64,000 nucleotides of DNA, taken from contig NC_049997.1 in the NCBI RefSeq assembly GCF_000003815.2, positions 13,984,067 to 14,048,066 on the forward strand. Reading direction: 5' to 3'. Below are positions 40,201 through 52,200 of the stretch, piece after piece; the first letter of the stretch is position 1; each line of letters starts with the position of its first letter. The DNA comes from Branchiostoma floridae. Taxonomy: Eukaryota; Chordata; Leptocardii; Amphioxiformes; Branchiostomatidae. The notes under the pieces were generated by a model. The model searched no databases, was not told the origin of the DNA, and worked only from the letters and a program-made list of their open reading frames with translations. A program made the position numbers and the translations under genes.

Positions 40201-43200
40201 ATTATATAGAGTACTGGTATGAAACAACCAGAGGGGCGAGTAAGAACAGAAAGAAACAACACCCCGACTCCCGGGATTCGAACCCGCGCCAAACCCGGGC
40301 AGACGGATCACAAATCGAACGTGCAAACCGTTCGGCCATAAAGGCTTAAGCCGTTAGGCGTCTTCGGTTTAGCAGTCCTTGAACACCACTGTTACACTAC
40401 TCCCCCTTTTCTTTTCAAGATTCGTCCTCGAATCTCCGAGATCGACATCCCTGTGTGGCACATACTAGCCTGTTAATCACAGGGCCGGCGTGGGAACCAT
40501 TGAAACAACCCGAGGGGCGAGTAAGAACAGAAAGAAACAACACCCCGACTCCCGGGATTCGAACCCGCGCCAAACCCGGGCAGACGGATCACAAATCGAA
40601 CGTGCAAACCGTTCGGCCATAAAGGCTTAAGCCGTTAGGCGTCTTCGGTTTAGCAGTCCTTGAACACCACTGTTACAGGTATACTCATCTGTTTTCTCAA
40701 CCCACATATTAATACATACATGTGTACTACAAAAACAGCACAAATCCTACCTTAAGGATGACCACGACATGACAGTGCTGCTCGGCTGTTTCATGATCGC
40801 ACACGCGCAGTCTGAGGTCCACCACCACCCTGTGGTCATCAGGGTTGATAGCCGAGTAGATCACTTGTAACGCATCCCCAATCTTCTCACCATGCTGGTA
40901 TCCTGAGTAAAAATGATAGTCATGCACCCTTTTATAGAAAAGTAACAGTGATTCAGTCAAAGCAATGATACTGAGATTTCACTTTGCAACTCTTAGGTCA
41001 CTGTCTTTCAAAATAGCCACAACCCTTATAAGGTCAAAACCATGATAGATTTTCATGATAATCTGTTGGGAGAATTTGATGTCTGTCAAGCTAGTAAAGT
41101 CAGTAAAGTATTCTAAATCTTGAAAGTATTGCAGTATTTTCTGTAGTTTTCACCTTTATGCATTTCCAATGTATTCCTGCCTACATAACTGTAATACAGA
41201 ATCGTCTCAAGTGTTTATCCAAACCACAGCAAAAATCTCTATGTGTCTTCTACCTGAAAATAAAAACACTGCAACTTCTCCATAGTTTGTTACAAATTCT
41301 ACCATGAATATTTAAATAATAGTCGGGCCGTGGATCACCAGCAAACAAAGGATGCTCATGAATATTAAGTAGCACAAGCCTCTAACGCTTCGGTGCCAAA
41401 ACCAAGAAACCCCGCCTTGCTCAGTTGTTCAAAATCAATTTGTTGTCTAGTGATTTACCAGCCTGGGAGGTTCATGTTACTCACTTGTGTGCGCCTTCGG
41501 TATGGTCTCGGTGAATGACCACTTGCCGACACGGATGGTCAGGTGGCGGCCACAGTTCTCCATGTCCAGGCTGACGTGGCTCATCAGGTCGGTGCTGTCC
41601 GGATCCAGGTGGACACAGCAGGAGATCCCACGACAGTTGATGTGAGACTGGCACAGCTTGTGTTGTTCCCACATCTGTGGGAGACCTGGGCAACCTAAGA
41701 AGGAAAACATTAACAATCAGAAAGCTTGTGAAAGATTGTATTGGTATCTATATGGCCAGAGGATAACCATCCTTCGGCGTAACACACCAGCTTTGTAGCC
41801 TCACAGCACAGCAGCATCTGGTTATACTACACGGAACGTTTTGTCACACCTAACCATTGCATATCTGACTGGAAATGTTGAAAGCTATCTGGTGAGGATG
41901 CTCCTACTGTACTTGATGACAAGGAGTTCTACTCTGCAATACTTCTAGGAAAGCACAAATATTTGAACACAAGTTAAAAACTTTGGTAGTTAAAGGCATG
42001 ACTATTTCTTGTTCTTGCTAGTAGGCATGTGAAACATCTGGACCAAATATGAAATAATGGTTGATATAGTACATCTAGCAGGAGCTTTTGTAGTCATCCT
42101 TCTATGATCAATCTACAATTATAGATACTAATGTAGACAACAAACTTACTTTTCCCTTGCATTTTGCTATCCAGAGTCTCTATACACTGCTGTGCCTGAG
42201 TCTCCAGGCCATTGACGTCAGAGTTGATGGTAGCTGGTCTGTAACCAGAGGTCCACAACAGCGTCATACCCTCTGCAAGAACAACATCAATGGATCTTTA
42301 AAGACAAAATCAATTCACTGCTTTGTTCATTTTTCTCTGTAAGTGGAGGCCAGTGCAAGAAAGATGGCACAATAAGTCTTAAAAAAAGCCAATTGTTCTG
42401 TAAACTACTTTTTTAAAAAGAGCTTAATTGTATCCTTAAAGAAAAAAAAGCTTGACATACTGAATAATACATGTGCTTTGCATGGACATTATGGTGTGAC
42501 AGTATACAATAGTCTGGTGCAGCTAGTCTGCTAGATGTAAAAGCATTGCCTGCCTGAATAGTAAAAAAAAGTTTGAGCTTTTGGGTAATGCATCAGGGGT
42601 GGAGGCATATTCAAAAAGGCAACATGCAATGTGTTGCCTCTTTTTACATTATGTTTTACTACAAACAAGAACTGTAGGCACTAAGGCACTGTAAGAACCG
42701 GCTAGGCTTACTGAAGACAGACCTAAAGGATCGAGGACTAGGATCATTGTTGTCAGAAAGAAAACTATGGGTGCTAAGGAAGCTTGTGATGAACAGGATG
42801 TAGTATAGAGAGTTGAAGAAAGACGTATAGTATCTGCAGGATGGCCTGACCACTGCAGCAGCAGAACATAGTGAACTACTAGTACAAAGGAAATGTTACC
42901 CTCAGAGACTTGTATTGATCGTCTCCTGCGGGTGCAGTATGGAGGCCTGGGGATGCTGACCCCGTCCAGGATGGGGACCCTGACAGCACAGATGTTGTTC
43001 ACACACATCAGCAGAGTGAAGTTTGTGACGAAGGTCTGGTCAGGCCCACGGAGAACACTGTACTGCAGCTTGATGTGGTCCCCAAAGTCTATAGTTCTCA
43101 GTGGTCCTAAATAAGGAGCACAAAAATAAGACTCAGTTAAACCATTATTGCTAGGATCTACTGTCTATCGTACTACCTTTGAACCTGCTGTATTGAAGCA

Positions 43201-46200
43201 TAATCATATCAAAGAAATCTACCATTTAAAAAAAAAATGTTCCATTTGGTGCTCTCCTTGGTGCTGAAAACATAATTTTCTTAAGCTTCATTTTCTTAAC
43301 ATTTCACATGCTATTTTTGTACAATAGGTCCTCTGGTCTTTCTTAAGTTTCAGGTTATTTTCAATTCAGAGGGATCAAAGAACAGATGAAAGGCTTGTCG
43401 GTAAGGACTTTGATTTGTGTATGTTGATAGCAAAAATCTTTAAAATGTCCCTTACTGTCACAGATAATTTTCATTCCAAGATGGCTTGATTATTATTTTA
43501 TACCACTAGTAATCTCCAGGTAGCTGCCCATTTTGATAGTAACTGTTACAAATGTACTTGCTACTAAACCATCTCACTTAAGATCATTACCTTCTCCAAT
43601 GTAGTAGTCAGTGATGAAGCTGATTTCACGGTCCTCCTTTTCAAATCCTATGTCCATGCTCACATCTGGTAGGCAGGGTTGGATCTTCAGGGAGATCTAA
43701 GGTGACAATATATCCAACAGTTAGACTAAATCTGAGCAGTCTAATACAGCAAAGGTTGTTTTGCTATACAAAATACTGGGTGCAAATATTTTTGTGTAAT
43801 TGGCAATATACATTTTTGTACACTATTATTATAATAATAGGATAAAAAGCATATCAAGTTACAAGACTTATGTTTGATATGGGTTGTTTCTTTACCTTTA
43901 CCTATCAAGCTGCCATGACTGGTTCTGTCCTTCTGTGTATCACATGAGCTCTGCAGTCAAATGGCACACTGAATGATCTTTGCACATTTAGTTGTAAGAA
44001 ATTAAAAGCTACATGTATCTAGTGAGGGTGTTTTTACTGTACTTGGTGCCAAGAAGCTTGAATCTACAATTGGATTTTTAAACACCTCAAGTCTGACTCC
44101 ATTACCTGTATTTCAGGTTCAACAGCCTCCAGATCCAACTGGACATTACACTTTATTCCCACACAGTGTTCCAGGGCAATACATGTGACCATTCCGTTTG
44201 TCTGTTCTGACATGGCCTCAGCAAGGGTTTTCAGTGGACATGTGGTTGTGAAGGTTGGTTGGACCAGTGCTGTACCCCACATGGTAGGGTCTCTGTGGTA
44301 GACACATAGTCATACACATTAGGGTGGTAAATGGGTTGGGTACCAGTAGTACAGTACAGAAAATTCAGGTCCATGTACGGTCCAGGTCCAGAGGATCAGG
44401 TCCAGGTCTAGACCTGAACCTGTGAAAATTTGTGAAAATTTGTGAAAATTTGTGAATGGGCAATACTCAAAAAAATGGTCCATTTTTGTACAAAGGAATC
44501 TGTTTGGTCAGGTATCATATCATCATGTGAACAAATAACTGCCTCTGTTAACTTTGACCAATTTTGACTGTAGCGATGTTTACTATCAACTCAACACTTC
44601 ATCTTGTTATTTTCTTGGACCTGCAATCAGCTCCAAACCATGTGAACACCTCTCACCATTTTGCCAGTAAGTCTGTCCATTTTCTAATCAGTCCAAGCTT
44701 AGGTCCAGTCCAACATTGACTAGCTGTTAAACATGAAAATTAACCAGCAGACCAGAAGAGCTATAGTATACACAAAAGTAAGTCTTGAGATTTCTGAAGA
44801 AGAGAAAGACGAGATACCTGATAATACTTGAATTCAGTCCCAGCTCAGTGGCAATGAAGGAGACATACTGGTCCTGAGGGATGGATGCCGGGAAGGACTT
44901 CACCTTCTCAAGCATTGCTGCCATCAAAAAACAATAATGAGACAAATGTGTCAGGATAGCAGTAATGCAATCAAAAATTCATCTTAACAATGCAATCAAA
45001 ATCAATTTTCAGTCTCATTATTGCAAACAAAATGTTAACATGAAAATTCTCTATCTCAATAACTGTTTTAGATACTTGTAAAAGCTGTGTGTAAGTACAT
45101 TAAATTTTGTATTACTAGTACCTGATTGAAGAAACAGTTAAAAGGTTATATGATGCAAACAAGTTAATCAATCCTATTCCTACATGTTGTTCAATTCAGT
45201 GCATGCTTTGCACATAGTGTTTGGAATAAACCATTACTATAACTACACATGTACATGATTTATTCAAACACCATACAATGTATGAACACCCAGCATCAAG
45301 AGATTTTAACTTCATGCATGTTCAAATTTTGTGTCATTGTTCTGTGTTTTTCAATCAAAAGTAATACATAACCCTAAACAACAACAAGAATTGACAAAAC
45401 GATGCACAATTTTTCAAATCTGGTTTTACCTTTTACAGCAGCTGCTGAGTTGGATTGCCCAACTGCATTGTTGGGTAGGCGGGCGTTGTCAAGGATTTTG
45501 TAGATAACCAGGTGGTTGTCTATGGTGAAGTAGAGGTCAAAGTTCACCACTATCACTGTACCAAGCTCCTCAGGGCTAGCTGACCACCTGTGGTATTAAA
45601 CCATACATAAACTGTCATTCACTCATATTCACTATCTGGTTATTTGACTACTGTTGCTCCCTGTCAATGTCTCACAAGGGTCAGACATGCTTGTACATAG
45701 ATGTCATACATGTATCTTGTTCTCTCTTCACATAAGATGTACATGTTTGCATACACACTTCCAGCATACATTCATGATCAGTGCATTAGACATTAACATC
45801 TATTATCATAATACCGGTACGTTTACGACGATTTCTCTAGCCGTACTGATTTGACACATTGTCAACGCATCATTTTCTCCAGTTACATGTTGCTGTTATA
45901 GGTTACCCTTGCCACTTCTTCTGTGTAACTTTTCTGCCACTCTTGTCCTGCTAAAAGCGTAATATTGTAATTGTAACACGCCGCGGAATTACACGGCGAA
46001 CGGGCGCGTGGTTGGGAGGGGGTAAAAATACCGGTAGGAAGAAACACGGCACAATTAACTGCCGCTATGTACATTTATACATCCTCTGATGTTCCTTCCT
46101 TTTCTGTCAGTAAATGCATAAAACATAAACCTGCATGAGCATACAAAATGTCATGAGAAAACGGACGTATACTGTCAAGAATTTTCATTTAACTTCTGTC

Positions 46201-49200
46201 CGTCACAACCGCTATGACGTAACACTTCACTGCTAGCGTAGATATAAAAATGGCGGGAAAATGGCTGCGTACGTTCAATTTTGCCCATTCAGTCATAGAT
46301 CCGGGCTATTATGCAACGGTTCTTCACACTTTTACATGAGTTGTAGGTCACCAACAGAAATTCAAGATTGTTGTTGAATCATGTTCGTCTTGTGCCGTGA
46401 GCATGTGTAATAATATTTATTATGATCTATAAATTTGGCAATGAATGTGACAGTGTGTTCTTCCCACGACGAGCTGCCTACCCCGAAAAAGATACTGAAA
46501 ACTTTTGGCCTTGTTGTCTTCGAATGTATTGTTATCGATGCTTTGTAAATGATGTATTGGACACCTAGATGTCTGAAGTGTGCACAGCTCAGAAATAACT
46601 ATTGTTGCATGTGTAGATCTCTTTAAGTTCCAGTATTTTGAATCTACCGGTATAAGTCTTACTACCGGTATTATGCCAATGCATGTTAGACACATTAAGT
46701 TTGAAATTTGAAAAAAAAAAGATTCTTTCAAGTTGATACATTTGAAAATGAAAAAAAGGGATACTTAAAGGTAGTTCACTTTATTGAAGAAGAGCTAACC
46801 TTATTTGTTAGCATTAGTATTGGAAAACTCATTTTGGCTTTAAATTTGAAAAAGTCCATTATTTTGCACTTGAGATTGAAGGTATTGCTTAAAAGATGAA
46901 GATTGCAGTGAAATATAACAAAACATGAAGCTCACTTTATCTCAATACTGTTCCCCAGGGTTCTAGTGTGCACTTCCCCAGGAGTGAGTAAGAACAGGTC
47001 CACAGAGAACTCGTGTCCTCCGATGCTGTAGTGAAGCTGGTTCCCAGTTTGGCCCACGTAGAAGGACACATCAAACGAGTACGTCTTCACCTGTTAGTGA
47101 AAACAAATGCATGTACATGTAAATATTGATTACTTTTGAGATATTTTAACAATCAATAATTACTGTAAATACATGTTTGTTCTATGTCTGCCTGTATACA
47201 GATATGGATAAGTTTAATAAACTTTTCAAAGTACCACCATTGATATCAAAAGAAACATGATTATGGCACAAGAAATTCTTCCAAAAAGAAAAGGTATTGC
47301 AGCATTACCCACCTTTTTTTCTTCACACATTTCAGAAATATCAATCTGACATATTGATATTAGCTTTGAAAACAGTGTTACAAAGCATAAATTATATCTT
47401 CTAAAAAAATCTTAAATTCTAGCTTCAACATAATATCCAAAAATAATGTACGATACATTAATGGTGTATTGTTATACTTCTTCGTAAAATTTTACTTGAT
47501 ATCTTCTAGATGATCTGTTTTTTCTTACCCTGAAGTCAAGAGCGATACAGCCCCGTATGCCATTGCATTGCTCTGTGGGTGTCAGATGCAAAACATCATT
47601 CTGAACCAATGGGATGTCAGGGCAGCTTGTGACAGTTAGAGCTGCACTGTCGCATTCTGATTTGTCAAGGTAGCTGTACAGTTCAAAATGGCGGAACACT
47701 GCTTGGGTGACCTTCACAGCATTCGGACTTGTTGCGTTAAACTGGACATCTTGTAGGAAGTTTGAAACTGTCTCTGGCCATGCTGTTGAGATAAGATTGG
47801 AAAAAGCCATAAGAAAAGTATTACACAACTGGGAAAGATAAATTACCATGACAAAGCAGTCAAACCAGTTCTAGTAACAAGCACCTCTGCATAAGGTCCA
47901 CTTGGCCACTTTTGGTTAGCCTGAGTACTATCTTTCCATAGCCAGCAGTCACTACAGAGGATGATAGTCAGTCTAACTTTTGGTGGTACGTAGATTACTT
48001 TTCCTATTGAACAAAGTATTGAAGATTCTGCCTATAATTATCCGAAAATTGCATAGTATAACTGTAATTATTGAATCCCTTCTGTAATCCTACAGACAAG
48101 TTTTACTATGTACAAATTTTAGTCTTCAAAGTGAAGATATGCATTTATGAAATCAAGACACTTGCAAATGGTTACAAATCTGAAGCTGTTTTTGGCACAT
48201 GCAGACTTACACATACCTCCATAATGATTGCTATCTTTATAGCAATTAGGATGTATACTATCTGTAAGAAGATCAAATTGACATTTTGGAAAACTGTATG
48301 TCTATTGATATTATACTATCTGTAAGAAGATAGAGTACAGCCAACCTGTAATAGCAAAGGACCCAGAGTAAGGACAGAAGTTCATGGCTTCTCCCACTTG
48401 TTGACCAGTCAGGGAAATGTTCCAGACTTGTACACAGGCCAGGTTCCCACTGAAGGCAAAACCTGTTCCATCATCCAGAGCAGCATAGCCTGCCCGGACG
48501 ACCGGACCATCTGTGACAAGCTTCCCGTCCGGAGTCTGTACCTCCCCAACCACTGCCCCACCCTTCCACAGGTACGCTGTCATGGTGACGTTGTCGTAGG
48601 ACACACCAACCGAGTTCCACTCCCCAGCCTTCACCGAGTCCGCTTCCGACTGGAACGTCACGTTTTCTACGCCATCTTCCGTCTGTATCTCCAAATTTGC
48701 ACTCAGAACTCCGTCTCGTAAAAGCCACAAGGAGATGCCAGACGAGTTAACACCCATGTCCCCACCCCTGTAGTCGAGTATCGGGGCAAATTCGTTGGCC
48801 GTGCTTGGGTTTATGTTTGCGAGAATTGTCAACGAGCCTTCGGTGGTCAACCGCCCATTGTTAGGGAAGTCGATGTAGGATTGTGACGAGCCGTCTAAGG
48901 CCAGAGATTGGCCGTCTTCTCCGCTAGGGCCTGCTGCAGGACTGGTGTTGAGTAGAATGGCATTGTTTCCTCCATTTGTGACATCCATAGCTCCTACATC
49001 CTCACTCAGGGGCCAGAACCCCACAGGCTCAGTTACATGCCCTGAAACAGATTTAAATCACAATTTTGATTACATTTTTGCGATTTAACATCCAAAGAAG
49101 TTCACAGCAGATAGCATTGTATACAATTCAAGACTAAAAGATACTCTTTTATAATGAGTGTACATGAAACAACTGTATTGTAACCATGTTCCTTGAAATC

Positions 49201-52200
49201 AATAGAAAACAGATATCTGCACTGTCAGTGATATTTTATGTAGTTCATATTCTGTAAAAGTCTTGAAACACTAAAAAAAGGATAGATTCAAACATAGAAA
49301 CAGTTTCTAAATGCATCATTGTTATTTGTATAGAGATTAGTAGATACTACGGACTATTGGAAGGATACAGTTGAAAACAATCAGGTACAGTGTATATATA
49401 TTAAGTTATTTACGGAAATCAAAGAAATGTTAGCATGAAAAATTCAAAAGGCCATAAATTGTATTTCTAAAAAATAAAACAAAATGATCGTAACTAACCA
49501 GACAGTGTGTATGGCACAGCAGCATCAAATGCGAGTTCTGGGAAGACATGTTCAGTCAGGATAGCGAAGTCCTGCCTGTCCTTGTCTGTTAGAGTAAACC
49601 TGACGTCCATGTTGGCTCTGTACTGCTGAGTGCCTGGTAGGTAACTTACATTGTACCTAGGGTAGGAGAAACAACAAAACACCACTGTGACATGTACGAA
49701 AAATCTGGGTAAAGAGAAACAAAAAAACACAACCCTAACGTTTCATGTTAGCTGACCTCAAACTATGGAACACTGAGAAAAGAATATGCAGCAGCTTTGA
49801 GCATGTGCATGTAATAACAAGAAAATACAGAGCATTTGTTTGCAATATGATAGGTTTGCTTTGGAAGGTTACAACAGCAATCTCTAATGCTCCAAAAACT
49901 GCACATCTATATAATATAGTATTTGTACTAGCCAATCAAACAAGTTAATAAAAGATACCCATTAGTAACTGTAATTTACAGTTCCATACCTGAGTGTGAA
50001 GACGTCACCTATAGTTTCTTCCTGTACAGTTCCGAAGGGGAATGTGAAGACGCTGGCTTTGAACTCATGACTCCCCAGGCCCACTGAGATCTCATACACG
50101 CTGGAGTCAACATGGAACCATGTCTGGAAGGACCTCTCAGTACCCTGGAATATGTAAAAAAAGATACAACCTTAAAGACATCTTCTGTTTTGCAATCCTC
50201 ATCACAAGATCCATAGAGTTACCCTAAATACTGTCATGAAATTTCCTTAAAAACTGAACAGTCAAGATTATGTTACAATACAATAATATTTGATAATTTT
50301 GTCTCTTGTTTCTTTATTAGGGTACTTTGGCAAGATGAAGCAATTTTACAATTTTTCCTGTGTTTGGTGGCATGAATTTGCATACCACGTACTTATAGGT
50401 TTTAAGAAAAATAATAGTATTTTGCTCTATTCACATCAATTATGTTTCTTGCATACAATACGAACTGACATACATTGAAAGTTAACCACTTCAATGTCGT
50501 ATGATCAATTTTATGAATACTTGAAACATCATCATTAAAAAGCTAAGACTTCACATCTATAACTATAGGTAGATTATTTACATGTCTTCAAGAACATGTA
50601 CCTTGAAGTCCACAGTAATGCAGCACCTAACCCCATGGCACTGGTCAGTGTAGGAACATGTAACATTGTCCATCTCACTTGGCAGGTCCCAGTCCTGCTC
50701 CACACAACTGTCAGGGATGGCAGACTGCACACTGTGACTACAGCTCTCTGCACAGAACATATCAGAGATGCCCATGGACCGGTACACTGCATGTTGTACC
50801 AGGTCGTTCCCATCTTGTGCTGTCATGTTCAGGAAGGTTTCTATGGTCCCATCTCCTGGAAAGTAAGAAGAGACACTTTTGTGAATATGCATTAACAAGA
50901 TCATAGGATGAAAGAGCTTTATATGAAATTGCACATTTCTCAGTGTATTATAATAATCATTATTATCGTTAGCTAAACTTTCCTACAGAAACAGCTGTGG
51001 AAATGTTTTGCAGTTGCAATTGCTCTTTCTTCAATCCTAATGAATACCTTTATTAAAAACAAAGCAACACTTTCACTAGAAAGTAGGAAGACAACTTTGA
51101 AACTACTGAAATTCAAACCCTTAATGAACAAAAATGTACACTTAGTCTATTATTAATAGTGCTAGGCAAAAATCGCATTCAGGAAACACTCTTATATGAT
51201 CTGCAGTATACAGTAATCATGATATAAGTCAACACATATCTTGAATAAAACCTTTACATGAAAAGCATGCAATACTAAATGCTGAGGAACTGCACAATCT
51301 TTTGCAAGCCTCTGCATCACCCCAACACCCTATATTTAAGCCTTACCTGGCAGGATGTATGGTGCATCATCAAATGGATCTGAAGCTGTTAGTTCCAAGG
51401 ACAGCGGCATGTTGGGTTCTCTGGCTCCATCAATAGTGACATCCAGTTCAACCTTGAACTTCATGGCTCTACAGTTGCCACTGGCTGGGTAGTCAACTTT
51501 GTACCTTAAGATAAGGAAAAGGTCAAGGTCAACAACTAATGTCTTATTCTCAAACTGATGTGAAGCTGAGTCACTCATTGACAGGTACATGTATACATCA
51601 ATTTTGTAAAACTAATTGTAGCCATCCAATCAGCATCAAGCATGTCCAGAGTGGTGACCAACCTGAGACTTCCTACACAATGACTTACTTGAAGGATGAC
51701 TCTAAAAAATGATATTCAGTCATCCAATCAACATCGAGTTAAAATACAGAGTACTGACCAATCAGAGACTTCCTTACGTGAAGATGATTCTAAAACATGA
51801 TAACAAGCCATCCAATCACTGTAAAGCTTATACAAAGAAGTGACCAATCAGAAACTTCCTTACTTGAAGATGATTCCAAAACATGACAAAAAGCCATCCA
51901 ATTACTGTGAAGTTAACATACAAAGAAGTGACCAATCCAAGACTTCCTTACTTGAAGGTGAAGATGTCTCCGAAAGTTTTCTCCTCTTCCTGCCCCCATG
52001 GGTACATGAAAGGGTCGTACTCGAAAGCTGTGTTGCCAAAAGTTGCATTGACCCTGTAAGTGGCTGGGTCATAGGATATTCCTATCTTGACAGGCCAAGT
52101 CCTCACCTTAATGGATATGAAAACTTGTTAAAATCCTACATGTGTGTACAGCACAGCACATAAATGCAGAGAGTGTGCACTGATTATACACAGCATGTTT

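Larger units (their letters stand above)
40220..40677 (-). mobile_element. 458-bp terminal-repeat (TRIM-like) retroelement with tRNA-like LTRs
   Basis: Two direct repeats of 177 bp (40220-40396, 40501-40677) differ at one base, begin and end TG...CA, and are flanked by a 4-bp duplication GGTA (40216-40219, 40678-40681). Read on the minus strand, the 104-bp interior starts one base after the LTR with TGGTTCCCACGCCGGCCC (40482-40499), a primer-binding-site form. It ends with polypurine GAAAAGAAAAGGGGGAG (40400-40416) preceded by TTCGAGGACGAATCTT, a sequence type common before 3' LTRs of Ty3/gypsy elements. It encodes no protein. It sits in the intron between exons 58 and 57, in host-gene sense. 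Confidence 0.85.

Noticed and set aside
40274-40338. True tRNA gene on the minus strand
   Set aside because: A and B boxes are good, but no acceptor stem pairs, and the same sequence occurs in both LTRs of the mini-retroelement.
46250-46340. Small plus-strand gene starting MAGKWLRTF
   Set aside because: Stops after about 29 codons with no donor that clearly extends it; kept only as a promoter-like region.
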